DNA of 64,000 bases from Alkalihalobacillus sp. BA299 (GTDB lineage Bacteria; Bacillota; Bacilli; Bacillales; Bacillaceae_F): NCBI RefSeq assembly GCF_017745675.1, contig NZ_JAFLJM010000021.1:1-64000 (forward strand), written 5' to 3'. Both the position numbers and the translations under genes were made by a program. Positions 45,033-53,996 of the stretch are shown piece after piece (within the stretch, counting starts at the first letter, position 1; each line of letters starts with the position of its first letter). The notes beneath the pieces were generated by a model. That model was not told the DNA's origin, made no database searches, and saw only the letters and a list, made by a program, of their open reading frames with translations.

Positions 45033-46070
45033 TTAGTTAACTGCTTCTAATATGGACTCTACTAGCTCCGGTCCAATCTTTTCTTTATATTGATCGTAAA
45101 TAGGAAGTGCTGCTTCTTTAAATGCACTTTTTTGTTCACTTGTTAACTCTGTTACTTCCATGCCTACTTCTTTTAATTCCTTTAACTTTGTTTCATCTTC
45201 TTCTGTTACAAGTTGACGATTCAGCTCTGTTGCTTGTTTGATACCTTCATCTACAATAACTTTCAGATCATCTGGGAGACTATTATAAAAATCTTGATTC
45301 ATTAATACAGCAATTGGACTGTAGATATGGCCAGTTACAGTTAAGTAATCCTGAACTTCATAGACCTTTTGGGAATGAATAATTCCTAATGGATTTTCTT
45401 GACCATCTAATGCCCCTTGTTGTAAAGAAACGAACACTTCTCCCCAAGCCATTGGAGTTGGATTAGCCCCCATTTGTTTCCAAGCAGCTACATGCATTTC
45501 ATTTTCCATTGTACGTATTTTTAATCCCTTTAAATCTTCTGGTGTTTCTACCGGCTTTTGGCTGTTCGTTAAATTACGGAAGCCACTTTCCCACCATCCA
45601 AGACCTTTAAAATCAGCTTGATCGATTGAATTTAATAGTTCTGTTCCGAGTTCACTATCCAATACTTCATATGCTTGTTCTCTACTTTCAAACAAGAATG
45701 GTAAGTCAAAGATTGAAAGCTCAGGAACGAAAGCAGTTACAGGCGCAGTCGATGGTCCAGCCATTGTTACTGTTCCTACTTGAACACCCTCAATTAACTC
45801 TCTATCACTTCCCATTTGTCCGTTTGGAAAAATATCAACGGTGATTTGCTCGTTACTTTCCGTTTCTACATACTCCTTGAACGCTTCAAACGTTTTGTGT
45901 AAAGAGTGACCTTCATCTAAAACATGGCCTATTGAAATCTCATACGTTTCTTGATTCGTGATTCCTTCTTCCCCTGAGTTTCCCTCTTCCGTTTGGTTCG
46001 TCGCGCTATTACAACCTACAAGAGCTAAGAATAAGAAAAAGAGACAACTAACTTTAAAAATATTATTCAT
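45033..46070 (-). CDS. dctP: TRAP transporter substrate-binding lipoprotein DctP
   Basis: A 345-residue lipoprotein with lipobox LALVGC, then the TRAP periplasmic-type fold: ISIGHVLDEGHSLHKTFEAF and DLKGLKIRTMENEMHVAAWK, where the arginine binds the substrate carboxylate. LPFLFESREQAYEVLDSE is another family block. The ligand is most likely a sugar acid, from the neighbouring enzymes. ATG behind AAAAGGGAGG. Confidence 0.94.
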   Translation of the reverse strand: MNNIFKVSCLFFLFLALVGCNSATNQTEEGNSGEEGITNQETYEISIGHVLDEGHSLHKTFEAFKEYVETESNEQITVDIFPNGQMGSDRELIEGVQVGTVTMAGPSTAPVTAFVPELSIFDLPFLFESREQAYEVLDSELGTELLNSIDQADFKGLGWWESGFRNLTNSQKPVETPEDLKGLKIRTMENEMHVAAWKQMGANPTPMAWGEVFVSLQQGALDGQENPLGIIHSQKVYEVQDYLTVTGHIYSPIAVLMNQDFYNSLPDDLKVIVDEGIKQATELNRQLVTEEDETKLKELKEVGMEVTELTSEQKSAFKEAALPIYDQYKEKIGPELVESILEAVN

Positions 46071-46226
46071 TCAAAATTCCTCCCTTTTATCTAACCTATT
46101 AAACTTCGTCATATATCTTCATGAGATCAAACAGTTTTGGTAGCGCATACAAAACGAGTTGATATTGTGGGATTAAGCCAGAAGTAAATAGCTGAATTCC
46201 GCACATATCTTTTCAGTTGTTAGTAA

Positions 46227-47480
46227 TTAAGGCTTTACTGAAGTACCATCTGGAGTTCTGGCAAGAGTCCATTCCGGCAAACGTCCATGAGGCGGATACT
46301 TCATTGCTTCCTCTTCAATAAAATCAATTCCTAACCCAGGCTGATCGGTTACATTTGCGTACCCATCCTTCACGAATGGTCCACCTGGAAATACCTCTTT
46401 CAATGCATCATTCATCGGAGTCCATTCTTGAATCCCAAAGTTTGTTGCCGTGAAATCTAAGTGAATATTAGCTGCAGTTCCGATTGGGGAAAGATCACCC
46501 GGTCCATGCCAAGCCGTTCTTACACCGTATAATTCACCGAATGAAGCCAGTTTTCTCGCTGGTGTGATCCCACCAATTGCACTAACATGAGCTCGGATGT
46601 AATCAATCTGCTGGTTAGCTATCAGGCTCTTCCAGTCATTCGGATGACTAAATAACTCTCCCATCGCGATCGGCGTTGAAACTTGTTCTCTTAGCATTTT
46701 TAACCATTCTGTGTTCTCAGGAGAAAATGGATCTTCTAAGAAGAACAAATCATACTTCTCAAGCTTTTTGGCAAGTCTTATAGCTTCTATCGGAGTTACA
46801 CGCTCATGGATGTCATGGATTAACTCCACACTATTTCCAAGTGACTCACGTAAATGCTGAAAGAGACTTTCAATCGTTTTTGCATACGCGTCAGGATCAA
46901 AGTATTGACCAGGTCTACGATTCTCAGGAGACCTTTTTCCGACCATATCTTGAGCCTTTTTCATTTTCATTGAGATTAACCCAATGTCTTCTGTTCCAGC
47001 TCCTCCATACATGCCCATTTGGCATCTCGCATACTGGAAGCCTTCACTCATAATAGCTCTTACACTTTCTTCTACTTCTTCTACTGTAGCTCCATCTGCA
47101 TGACGGTAGAGGGCAATCCCATCTCTTGATTTTCCTCCCAGTAAATCATACACTGGTAGATCGGCAACCTTCCCCTTGATATCCCATAGAGCCATATCTA
47201 TTCCAGAGAGAGCATTATTCATCACAGGTCCATTTCGCCAGTAAGCATTTACATTCGCACTTTGCCAAATATCTTCAATATTGGCAGGGTCTTTTCCAAT
47301 TAGAAATGGTTTTAGGTAATTCTCAATAGCCTGTTTTACCGCGTAGATTCGTTGTGTAAAGGTTGCGCAACCTAATCCATATAAACCTTCTTTATTCGTC
47401 TTAATTCTAACGACTACTAAATCAATGTTATTTGGAGAGGTTAGAAATACTTCAACATCTTCAATTTTAAGGTTTCTCAT
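46227..47480 (-). CDS. RspA/ManD-like sugar-acid dehydratase (enolase superfamily)
   Basis: About 417 residues, mandelate racemase/muconate-lactonising fold. Features of the ManD/RspA group: YRHADGATVEEVEESVRAI, the metal ligands in LIHDIHERVTPIEA (D, then E in FFLEDPFSPEN and E in AMGELFSHPNDW) and HGPGDLSPIGTAANIHLD (histidine base). Such enzymes dehydrate D-mannonate (or D-gluconate in related members) to KDG. Start ATG at 47480 with AAAGGAAG upstream. With kdgK and eda elsewhere in the island it completes a path to central metabolism. Confidence 0.88.
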   Translation of the reverse strand: MRNLKIEDVEVFLTSPNNIDLVVVRIKTNKEGLYGLGCATFTQRIYAVKQAIENYLKPFLIGKDPANIEDIWQSANVNAYWRNGPVMNNALSGIDMALWDIKGKVADLPVYDLLGGKSRDGIALYRHADGATVEEVEESVRAIMSEGFQYARCQMGMYGGAGTEDIGLISMKMKKAQDMVGKRSPENRRPGQYFDPDAYAKTIESLFQHLRESLGNSVELIHDIHERVTPIEAIRLAKKLEKYDLFFLEDPFSPENTEWLKMLREQVSTPIAMGELFSHPNDWKSLIANQQIDYIRAHVSAIGGITPARKLASFGELYGVRTAWHGPGDLSPIGTAANIHLDFTATNFGIQEWTPMNDALKEVFPGGPFVKDGYANVTDQPGLGIDFIEEEAMKYPPHGRLPEWTLARTPDGTSVKP

Positions 47481-47517
47481 TCTTACACTTCCTTTTATGA
47501 ACAAATTGAACTTCTAC

Positions 47518-48273
47518 TTATCTTCCTAGCCAACCACCATCAACAGCAAGGAGGTGTCCGTGTACATAATTCGCTGCGGATGAAGCTAAGAAAACAGCCG
47601 CACCTTTAAAGTCATCTGGACTTCCCCATCTACCAGCAGGAATTCTTTCTAAGATTTGTCTGCTTCTAACCGGGTCATTGATAAGAGCCGTATTCATGTC
47701 AGTAGCAATATAACCCGGAACGATAGCGTTTACATTTACCCCTTGTGAGGACCATTCATTCGCAAGAGCTTTTGTCAATTGCCCAACTGCCCCTTTAGCA
47801 GCTGTATAAGCAGGTACAGTAATTCCGCCTTGGAAAGATACTAGTGAAGCAATATTAATGATTTTTCCACTCTTCTGAGCTGTCATGATTTTTCCAGCTT
47901 CTTGGCAAAGGATCCATACTACTTTCAGATTTATGTTGAGCACTTCATCCCAATCGCTTTCGGGGAATTCAACAGCTGGGTGTCTGCGCTGAATTCCTGC
48001 ATTATTAACAAGAATATCCACTGAACCCATCTTTGCTTTTACTTCAGGGATGACATTTCTTACACGGTCTAAATCATTTAAATCACATTCGAAAATTTCA
48101 CACTTAACGCCTAATTTCTCAATCTCTTGCTTCGTTTCTTCGTTATCCGAACGTTGTAAAAGTGCAATATTTGCTCCTTGCTCAGCAAGCCCAATCGCAA
48201 TTGATTTCCCAATCCCTCTTGTTCCACCTGTAACCACTGCTACTTGATCTTTCAAATTAAATGATAAACTCAA
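47518..48273 (-). CDS. SDR-family dehydrogenase, KduD-like
   Basis: A 251-residue short-chain dehydrogenase. Cofactor motif VVTGGTRGIGKSIAIG, NNAG in VDILVNNAGIQRRH, catalytic Ser-Tyr-Lys in IASLVSFQGGITVPAYTAAK. It resembles 2-deoxy-D-gluconate 3-dehydrogenase (KduD), which oxidises deoxy-hexulosonates in pectin-type catabolism; here it may oxidise an imported sugar acid instead. It is 15 bases downstream of the zinc dehydrogenase. Confidence 0.85.
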   Translation of the reverse strand: MSLSFNLKDQVAVVTGGTRGIGKSIAIGLAEQGANIALLQRSDNEETKQEIEKLGVKCEIFECDLNDLDRVRNVIPEVKAKMGSVDILVNNAGIQRRHPAVEFPESDWDEVLNINLKVVWILCQEAGKIMTAQKSGKIINIASLVSFQGGITVPAYTAAKGAVGQLTKALANEWSSQGVNVNAIVPGYIATDMNTALINDPVRSRQILERIPAGRWGSPDDFKGAAVFLASSAANYVHGHLLAVDGGWLGR

Positions 48274-48288
48274 AATTTCGTCCTCCTC

Positions 48289-49308
48289 TTAAGAATAAAA
48301 TAATATTTTCATAGAGTCTGAAGTTAGATCCTCCATAAGTTGAAACCCTTTTTCAAATTCATCTAATGAGAGTTTATGTGAGATTAAAGCAGAAACATCA
48401 ACCTCACCGGCACCCATCATCGTGATCGCTTTTTGGAAATCTTCCGTTGTAAAACAACGCGTAGTATTCATCGAGATCTCTCTAAAATGCATTTTGGCTA
48501 AGTTGATCTCTGGAGGTTTTTTATAAACGCTTACAACTACAATTTCACCTTGAGATCTAATTGCATCGATCATCTGGTTAGCTGTCATTTGATTTCCAGC
48601 TACTTCAAAGACTACATCTGCCCCTACACCAAAGGTAGATTCTTTCGCCACTTCTACGATGTCATTTTTCAAAGCATTGACTGCATGAAACCCGTATTTC
48701 TCCGCTAAGTTCAAGCGATATTCACTCACATCTGAGATGATAACTTTCGCTGCTCCGGCTTTTTGAGCGATAATTCCAATTAGAAGTCCAATTGGACCAG
48801 CACCTAAAATGACAACTGTATCGCCAACCTTTAGCTTTGAACGTCGAACCGTGTGAATCGCAACGGCTAGTGGCTCCAATAATGCGGCATCTTCGTCACT
48901 TGTTGACTCTGGTAACGGATACAAATTTTCGATTGGGACGCTTACTAGACTAGCAAAACCACCATTTGTGTCAATTCCCAAATATTTTAGATTATCACAA
49001 ATATGTTGTTGGCCCGATCGACATGTAACACACTTCCCGCAATGAATTAATGGGTTAATTGCTACACGATCACCTACTTTTAATTTCTCATCAGGACCAA
49101 TTTGTGTAATGCTCCCTGAAAACTCATGTCCCATGATTAAAGGAGCAGCTGCTCTAGGGTGCAGCCCTGAATAAATCATCATGTCGGTACCACAAATTCC
49201 AGCATAAGAGACCTTTACTAATGCCTCCCTATTTTTAATAGATGGTAAAGGAACCTCAGCAACTTCTAGTTGTTTAGCTCCTTGGTATAGACCTGCTTTC
49301 ATTTCCAA
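48289..49308 (-). CDS. Zinc-dependent alcohol/polyol dehydrogenase (RspB-like)
   Basis: A 339-residue medium-chain dehydrogenase. Catalytic zinc ligands C-G-T-D (GICGTDMM) and GHEFSG, structural-zinc cysteines in CGKCVTCRSGQQHIC, and NAD site VVILGAGPIGLLIG. RspB-like proteins are often linked to RspA-type dehydratases, as here. It may act on a sugar acid such as L-gulonate, L-idonate or D-altronate. Four cysteines for the structural zinc are complete. Lies 8 bases after the GntR gene. Confidence 0.85.
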   Translation of the reverse strand: MEMKAGLYQGAKQLEVAEVPLPSIKNREALVKVSYAGICGTDMMIYSGLHPRAAAPLIMGHEFSGSITQIGPDEKLKVGDRVAINPLIHCGKCVTCRSGQQHICDNLKYLGIDTNGGFASLVSVPIENLYPLPESTSDEDAALLEPLAVAIHTVRRSKLKVGDTVVILGAGPIGLLIGIIAQKAGAAKVIISDVSEYRLNLAEKYGFHAVNALKNDIVEVAKESTFGVGADVVFEVAGNQMTANQMIDAIRSQGEIVVVSVYKKPPEINLAKMHFREISMNTTRCFTTEDFQKAITMMGAGEVDVSALISHKLSLDEFEKGFQLMEDLTSDSMKILFYS

Positions 49309-49316
49309 CCTCCTTC

Positions 49317-50021
49317 CTAAACATTTGTTGTTGACTTATTAGTGAAAATACTAGCAATGACTGTTTTTCTTGTATCCTCAAAGTGTACTTTCAATGCTTC
49401 TTCGATTTTTTCATGATCATTATTTTTCATTGCTTCTACAATGTCTAGATGTTCTTTAACAAGAAAGTCGATTTGATCTTTTTCCATTGCAATTCTTTTT
49501 TCTGTTGCAATAAGGAGTGCTGTAATGACTAGATTTTTTATCCCTTTCCAGACGTGTAAAAATCGTTTATGATTACTTGCTTCAATAATTGCTTCGTGAA
49601 AAGCAATATCCTGGACAGAAAGCTCGATAAAATCACTTTGAATAGCAGAAATATGCATTTTTTCCAATGTATATTTCAAAAAAGCATATAAAGAGTCATT
49701 GGCATTTTTCGCACATTCTTTCATACAAAAGCTTTCAAGAAAAAATCGAACATCATTAATTTCTTCCATATCTTTTTCAGATAAACCAATGATGACAGCA
49801 CCCATTCTCTCTAAACTAATAAGACCCTCATTCTGCAGAATACGTAATGCTTCTCTTGCAGGCGATCTACTAGAATCGTATGTCTTTGCTACAGAATTTT
49901 CAGAGATGGTCTCACCAGGCTTTAACTTACCCGATATAATTTCAAATCTTAAAAGACTAGCTATCTCTTCCCCCTTTGATGAGGAAGGTAATCGATCGAT
50001 TGGAAAACTAATTGCTCTCAC
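49317..50021 (-). CDS. GntR family regulator, FadR/FCD type
   Basis: A 234-residue regulator with an N-terminal winged helix (LKPGETISENSVAKTYDSSR / SPAREALRILQNEGLIS) and an FCD effector domain (DIAFHEAIIEASNHKRFL, metal-binding). It heads the operon it probably controls, as sugar-acid regulators UxuR, ExuR and DgoR do. An operator-like palindrome and a cre site lie upstream. The start GTG at 50021 is not well supported by a ribosome binding site (GGAGAG is directly adjacent), so the true start could differ. Confidence 0.9.
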   Translation of the reverse strand: MRAISFPIDRLPSSSKGEEIASLLRFEIISGKLKPGETISENSVAKTYDSSRSPAREALRILQNEGLISLERMGAVIIGLSEKDMEEINDVRFFLESFCMKECAKNANDSLYAFLKYTLEKMHISAIQSDFIELSVQDIAFHEAIIEASNHKRFLHVWKGIKNLVITALLIATEKRIAMEKDQIDFLVKEHLDIVEAMKNNDHEKIEEALKVHFEDTRKTVIASIFTNKSTTNV

Positions 50022-50033
50022 CTCTCCACTAAC

Positions 50034-50043
50034 TTGTATACAA
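50034..50043. promoter_or_regulatory. Putative GntR operator
   Basis: TTGTATACAA is a perfect 10-base palindrome 13 bases upstream of the gntR start. E. coli UxuR/ExuR sites share the GTATAC centre (TTGGTATACCAA), and DgoR sites have TTGTA and TACAA arms. It could serve autoregulation of the operon. Confidence 0.6.
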
Positions 50044-50075
50044 CGTACACAAAGAATACCACGAATACATATTTC

Positions 50076-50090
50076 TTGTAAACGGTTTCT
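50076..50090. promoter_or_regulatory. CcpA cre-like site
   Basis: TTGTAAACGGTTTCT matches the cre pattern WTGNAANCGNWNNCW and lies about 55 bases upstream of the gntR start. Carbon catabolite repression of the sugar-acid operon would be expected. Confidence 0.65.
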
Positions 50091-50474
50091 TTTAAATTTG
50101 TTAGACTTTTTTAATAACTTTTGTTTTCTTGTAAGACAAGGGACAGGTCCCTCGTCCCCTTCTTAACGAACACAATGAATTATACTCTTATCAAATGCCT
50201 TACACTCAGCCATCCAATCTTTTAGATGGCAGGCACCACATCTACCTGACCGGTTTGAGCACAACTTAGATTGGGTTTTGTTCTTAAAAACCTGGAAATT
50301 GTCTTTTACTCTGCATTCCTTATAACGAAAATGTCGTCAAAAAAGCAAAAAAGGACCCCCGTATGTAAATTTTTGTTTAAAATTTTTTTAATCTAGACTA
50401 AATTTTATGCTGTTTTATCAGCTGGCTTAGGGGTTACTATAAACCCTTGAGTCTCTATTTTCCCACTAAATAAT

Positions 50475-50853
50475 TTAGTTTTTATAAGGCTGTTTAGGTA
50501 AATACTGATCTCCTAGTTCCTCATACAAAATCTTTTCTTTTAGCGTATGATAAATAATTCGCAGGATAAGATGGAGCAGTTGCCATGGTTGCTTTTCTCT
50601 ATCCTCTTCGCTTTTGAACTCGATAAAAGAAAGAGGCAAGGCGAGTTACTTTTGTCATACTTGCAGCCCACGCTGCTTGACAAAGTACAGGCTTCAATCC
50701 CTTAGTTCCTTTCGTTATTTTTGAACTCTTTTTCGTCGTCGAAAGTTTGAATTTCTTGTTTAGGTTTTTTTTCTAACGGACCATACATAACACAAGCTAT
50801 AACAGTTTCTTGATGGACATCAAGTCCAGCACAGCGTTCAATAATAGCGCCTG
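50475..50853 (-). pseudogene. IS110-family transposase, internally deleted
   Basis: The minus strand gives ERCAGLDVHQETVIACVMYG (the DEDD N-terminal start of IS110 transposases), then, after about 20 further residues, jumps to TKGLKPVLCQAAWAASMTKV, then YRVQKRRG and the C-terminal ELGDQYLPKQPYKN, which is the end of the transposase_20 domain. Two frame changes and a stop break it. A protein of about 400 residues is reduced to about 120. Confidence 0.75.
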
Positions 50854-50866
50854 ATTACTGAACAAG

Positions 50867-50899
50867 AAAAAAATCCTGCATATTGACACAGGATTTTTG
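50867..50899 (+). terminator. Small hairpin, possible terminator
   Basis: AAAAATCCTG / CAGGATTTTT, ten pairs, in front of a short T run. Confidence 0.6.
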
Positions 50900-51052
50900 A
50901 TTAAACTTTATTAAAAACGATCAGACTTTTTTATAAATAACGATCTTTATTAAAACAGGTAGTTTATAATGAAAACGATTCATAGTTAATATTTGCAAAA
51001 AGGGTAAATAACAAATTAATGCTATTCACCCTTAATGTAAATTATATTTAAT

Positions 51053-51112
51053 TAAGATACATCTCTTTTGTCTAAGATACAACTTTTTTGTTTAGGATAC
51101 ATATTTTTTGTT
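51053..51112. repeat. Three 20-bp tandem direct repeats
   Basis: TAAGATACATCTCTTTTGTC, TAAGATACAACTTTTTTGTT and TAGGATACATATTTTTTGTT follow one another without spacers. They share TA[AG]GATACA and a T-rich end. Not a CRISPR (no spacers). Could be protein-binding iterons, for example a transposon end. Confidence 0.85.
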
Positions 51113-51265
51113 ACCTTGTAGATTTAAAATAAAGTTTGAGCAAAATGGATTTCTTTTTTTAGAACACACGTATGATTTTTATAAAAAAGTTTGATTATTT
51201 TTCATACTTTTTATTGAAAATTATTTTTATTTCTTGAAGCGCATTACTAGTTTAAGTAAACAGAC

Positions 51266-51733
51266 TTACGCCTTCTCTAAACTTCTTACTTTTTTTGGAG
51301 AATAACTAATCCCCACAAACACTAGAAAAGTTCCAAGAAGCTGATAGGCATCAGGACGGTAGTTCAAAATAGTCACATCCAGTAAGATTACGATAATCGG
51401 ATCAACAAAGACTAAAATAGTAATTATTTGAGCCTTTAATTCACGTAAACTGCTGAAAAATAAGTAAAACACAAATCCTGTATGAATAAATCCTATAATA
51501 AATATATTACCAATTTTCAAAGGTAAGATTCACAAAGTTTGACCAGTCCACTAATGGAATCAATAATAAAACACCTAGACTTGTTTGAATAACAGTTGTT
51601 AACAATGGACTAAGCATTTGAATTCCCTTTCCTGTGATTGAAGTAAGAGCATAGAAGAATACTGCTGCAAACGCCCATAGAACACCAGTTGATAAACAAT
51701 ATTTACCAATAATATTAAGAGCCCATCTTTCCT
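51266..51733 (-). pseudogene. EamA-family (DMT) transporter, broken
   Basis: The minus strand reads GVLWAFAAVFFYALTSITGK and LSPLLTTVIQTSLGVLLLIP, then after a frame change IGFIHTGFVFYLFFSSLREL and FVDPIIVILLDVTIL: the C-terminal EamA repeat of a drug/metabolite transporter. The N-terminal repeat is absent and joined to the MFS relic. Confidence 0.75.
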
Positions 51734-51736
51734 ACC

Positions 51737-52324
51737 TTAATAATATATACCATATATAAAAAAGATGCAGCCACCAATAATGGTAACGGTTTATATCGAT
51801 CTAATATTTTACCAAACGTTAAAAACACAAGTCCTTCCAAAGCCGTTGCAGTCATCCATGCGAGTCCAATGATCTGCTTAGATGCACCTAATGTAGCAGA
51901 TAAATCGTTAGTAAATTTAGATTTAATTGATGTGGGATTGAGATAATGAGAACGAATATTAAAAACAAAAGAAATTTAACATTTTTAAGTAAATAAAGGT
52001 TGTATAGAAGCCATTTACCATATACACCCCTATGCATAATGCCGTACTACATACCGCTAACAATAGAATCGTTCGTCTAATAGAATTTAGACGATCAGCG
52101 ACAATACCCCAAAAAGGTTGTCCAAATATGGATACAAATGGACCAACTGCCAATATAAAACCTATTTTCTTTGTATTTAATCCTCTCTCATGAAAATACA
52201 AAGGAAGATAAGATAAAATAATGCAATAGCTTGCCCAGAAAAAAAAATTTTGCCCTCGAATATAAATGAGAGATTTTCCCTTTGGTTTTTGTAATTGACT
52301 TATAGAATGTTGAACTTCTAACAT
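51737..52324 (-). pseudogene. MFS transporter, broken (3-phenylpropionate-transporter-like)
   Basis: The N-terminal part (RGQNFFFWASYCIILSYLPL; GFILAVGPFVSIFGQPFWGI; DRLNSIRRTILLL) is an MFS_1-like transporter with the D-R-x-x motif after helix 2. The frame ends at 51959, and the second half (LGASKQIIGLAWMTATALEG; LDRYKPLPLLVAASFLYMVY) continues in another frame with a loss between. It fuses directly to the EamA relic. Ancestral substrate unknown. Confidence 0.7.
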
Positions 52325-52442
52325 CCTTTCACCAGACCTTCAAATAGTTTTTTTAATGCTTTAAAGTTCAACCCTGGGTTTTATATTCCTTTTTGGACGT
52401 TTTCTCATTCTGTAAAATCAAAAGTTACATGTAGCCTATTAC

Positions 52443-52656
52443 CACTCAGGCTGAATTACTCGGTCTCAACCGATCAAGCTTGGATGGGAAAGGTCGAGCA
52501 CTTGATAACATCATGATTGAGCGATTCTGGCGAACAATCAAGTATGAAGAAATCTATTTAAAAGACTACGAAACTCCAAGAGAAGCAAGAAGAGAGATTC
52601 ATCATTTTATTGACTTCTATAATCATGAACGCCCCCACCAATCAGAAAAAGTGTAA
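52443..52656 (+). pseudogene. IS3-family transposase OrfB with internal deletion
   Basis: One frame reads TQAELLGLNRSSLDGKGRAL and continues DNIMIERFWRTIKYEEIYLK to HHFIDFYNHERPHQSEKV. TQAELLGLNRSSL belongs to the N-terminal region of OrfB and DGKGRALDN...ERFWRTIKYE to the catalytic C-terminal part (last acidic residue of the DDE). The join is in frame, removing roughly 200 residues including two catalytic residues. Confidence 0.8.
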
Positions 52657-52962
52657 CAGCCACTTATCGCCCCAATGAGCACCTCTAGCTCTAGGTTAGA
52701 TTACGGTCAAGTGTAAGTTCTAACCCACCTTAAAAGATTATTGTTTCGTCTCATGCCAAAGATATCTACAAGTTGTTGAGTTCTTCTGCCGACACGAAAA
52801 GTATTCGTTAACCAATTTATCACTATAAAGCCCCCTTTTTTAATTAGTTAAAAGTTAAAACAAAAGAAACCGATTTAACTATAACTATTTTCGTTCAATT
52901 ATGGGTTATTATCCGAGGTTATCTCATCCATTTTTTTATTCGAACCAAATAGTTAAGGGAAG
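52657..52962. other. Intergenic region after the IS3 relic
   Basis: About 300 bases, likely the rest of a decayed IS; I recognise nothing further. Confidence 0.3.
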
Positions 52963-53619
52963 TTATTCTAATAACCCTAAGTGAATATAATCTCTTTTAC
53001 TAATCCCTCCTGTAATTGGTATTCCCTCATCTTTTTGAAACTCTTTTACTGCTCGTTCTGTTTTTGAATCAAATATTCCATTAACATCCTCATCATAGTA
53101 TCCAGCAGCTTTTAATCTCATTTGAACAAGATAGACAAGAACGCCTTTTGAATTTTTGCTTAATCTTTTATATTCTGCATCTCCGCTTCCCATGATGGGT
53201 CCATTAATATGAACGGGTGTTCCTACTGGTACTAATTCATATAATTCTTCAACATCCGAATTTTTCATTCGTATGCAACCACTACTAACCTTTGTACCAA
53301 CTAACCAAGGCTTATTTGTTCCGTGTATTCCAAAATCGCCCCAAGGAACATTTAGACCTAACCACCTTGTTCCAAAGCCACCTCCCCAGTTTTTAGCTTT
53401 ATAAATGACTTTAAAATGTCCTATGGGTGTTTGTTTATGATCCGTTCCAGGTGAAATAGAAAACGACTTTACTACCTTATGTCCATTCAATAGATAAAGT
53501 TCGTTTTTCCATAAATCAACATGTATATATGGCATACTTTCATCTATGGCATGTCCAGAAGAAGGGAGTATAAATGCACTAATTAGAAAAGTGAAAAATA
53601 GTATATAAAGAAATCTCAA
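52963..53619 (-). CDS. L,D-transpeptidase (YkuD) with peptidoglycan-binding domain
   Basis: A 218-residue exported protein with an N-terminal signal (about 1-24). The YkuD catalytic domain has HGTNKPWLVGTKVSSGCIRM with catalytic histidine and cysteine, and a C-terminal PG_binding_1 domain with YYDEDVNGIFDSKTERAVKEFQ. It forms 3-3 crosslinks or attaches molecules to peptidoglycan, perhaps in spore cortex or stressed walls. ATG start of the gene is preceded by AGCTGAGGTGAAG. Confidence 0.93.
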   Translation of the reverse strand: MRFLYILFFTFLISAFILPSSGHAIDESMPYIHVDLWKNELYLLNGHKVVKSFSISPGTDHKQTPIGHFKVIYKAKNWGGGFGTRWLGLNVPWGDFGIHGTNKPWLVGTKVSSGCIRMKNSDVEELYELVPVGTPVHINGPIMGSGDAEYKRLSKNSKGVLVYLVQMRLKAAGYYDEDVNGIFDSKTERAVKEFQKDEGIPITGGISKRDYIHLGLLE

Positions 53620-53786
53620 AATTCTTCACCTCAGCTATACAAGATCCTTTTATGTAATAAGCACTTTAATGTTGTTTGTAAATGCTTGAATATTTATTCA
53701 CAATTAATTTTAAAATTAATGAATAATAACTGTAAAAAATTAGGATTATATCAAGTAAAAAAATTAACATTTTTAAGGAGGTTATA

Positions 53787-53945
53787 ATGGTTACGAATTA
53801 TACAGTTTTTGTACCAACCGAAGTAAAACGTAAACAAGAAAAATATAATATGGAAGAGCTTTTTAAAAATCCTCTCATTCATCGTCAAATTAGTGGAGAT
53901 GAAATTTATATTCCATTAGATACGAAAAGGTTGTGGGGCTTTTAA
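53787..53945 (+). CDS. Small conserved-looking protein, unknown (52 residues)
   Basis: A 52-residue protein (MVTNYTVFVPTEVKRKQEKY... PLDTKRLWGF) with a strong AAGGAGG five bases before ATG. No family recognised; it has no signal or membrane segment. It lies between the L,D-transpeptidase and the acyltransferase and is 51 bases from the latter, so may be co-transcribed with it. Confidence 0.65.
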   Translation: MVTNYTVFVPTEVKRKQEKYNMEELFKNPLIHRQISGDEIYIPLDTKRLWGF

Positions 53946-53996
53946 CTTTTTGATTAAAAGTTTTAGGTTAAATAAATATAAAGGTGAAGATAGCCG

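Larger units (their letters stand above)
50854..51265. other. Gene-free stretch with iteron-like repeats
   Basis: About 410 bases. It contains a hairpin at 50870-50897 and three 20-bp direct repeats at 51053-51112. No gene is visible. Confidence 0.55.

Noticed and set aside
51053-51112. CRISPR array
   Set aside because: The repeats are contiguous without spacers, and no cas genes are near. The same holds for 58418-58477.
51959-52324. Intact 121-residue membrane protein
   Set aside because: It is only the first third of an MFS transporter; the rest follows in another frame, so the gene is a relic.
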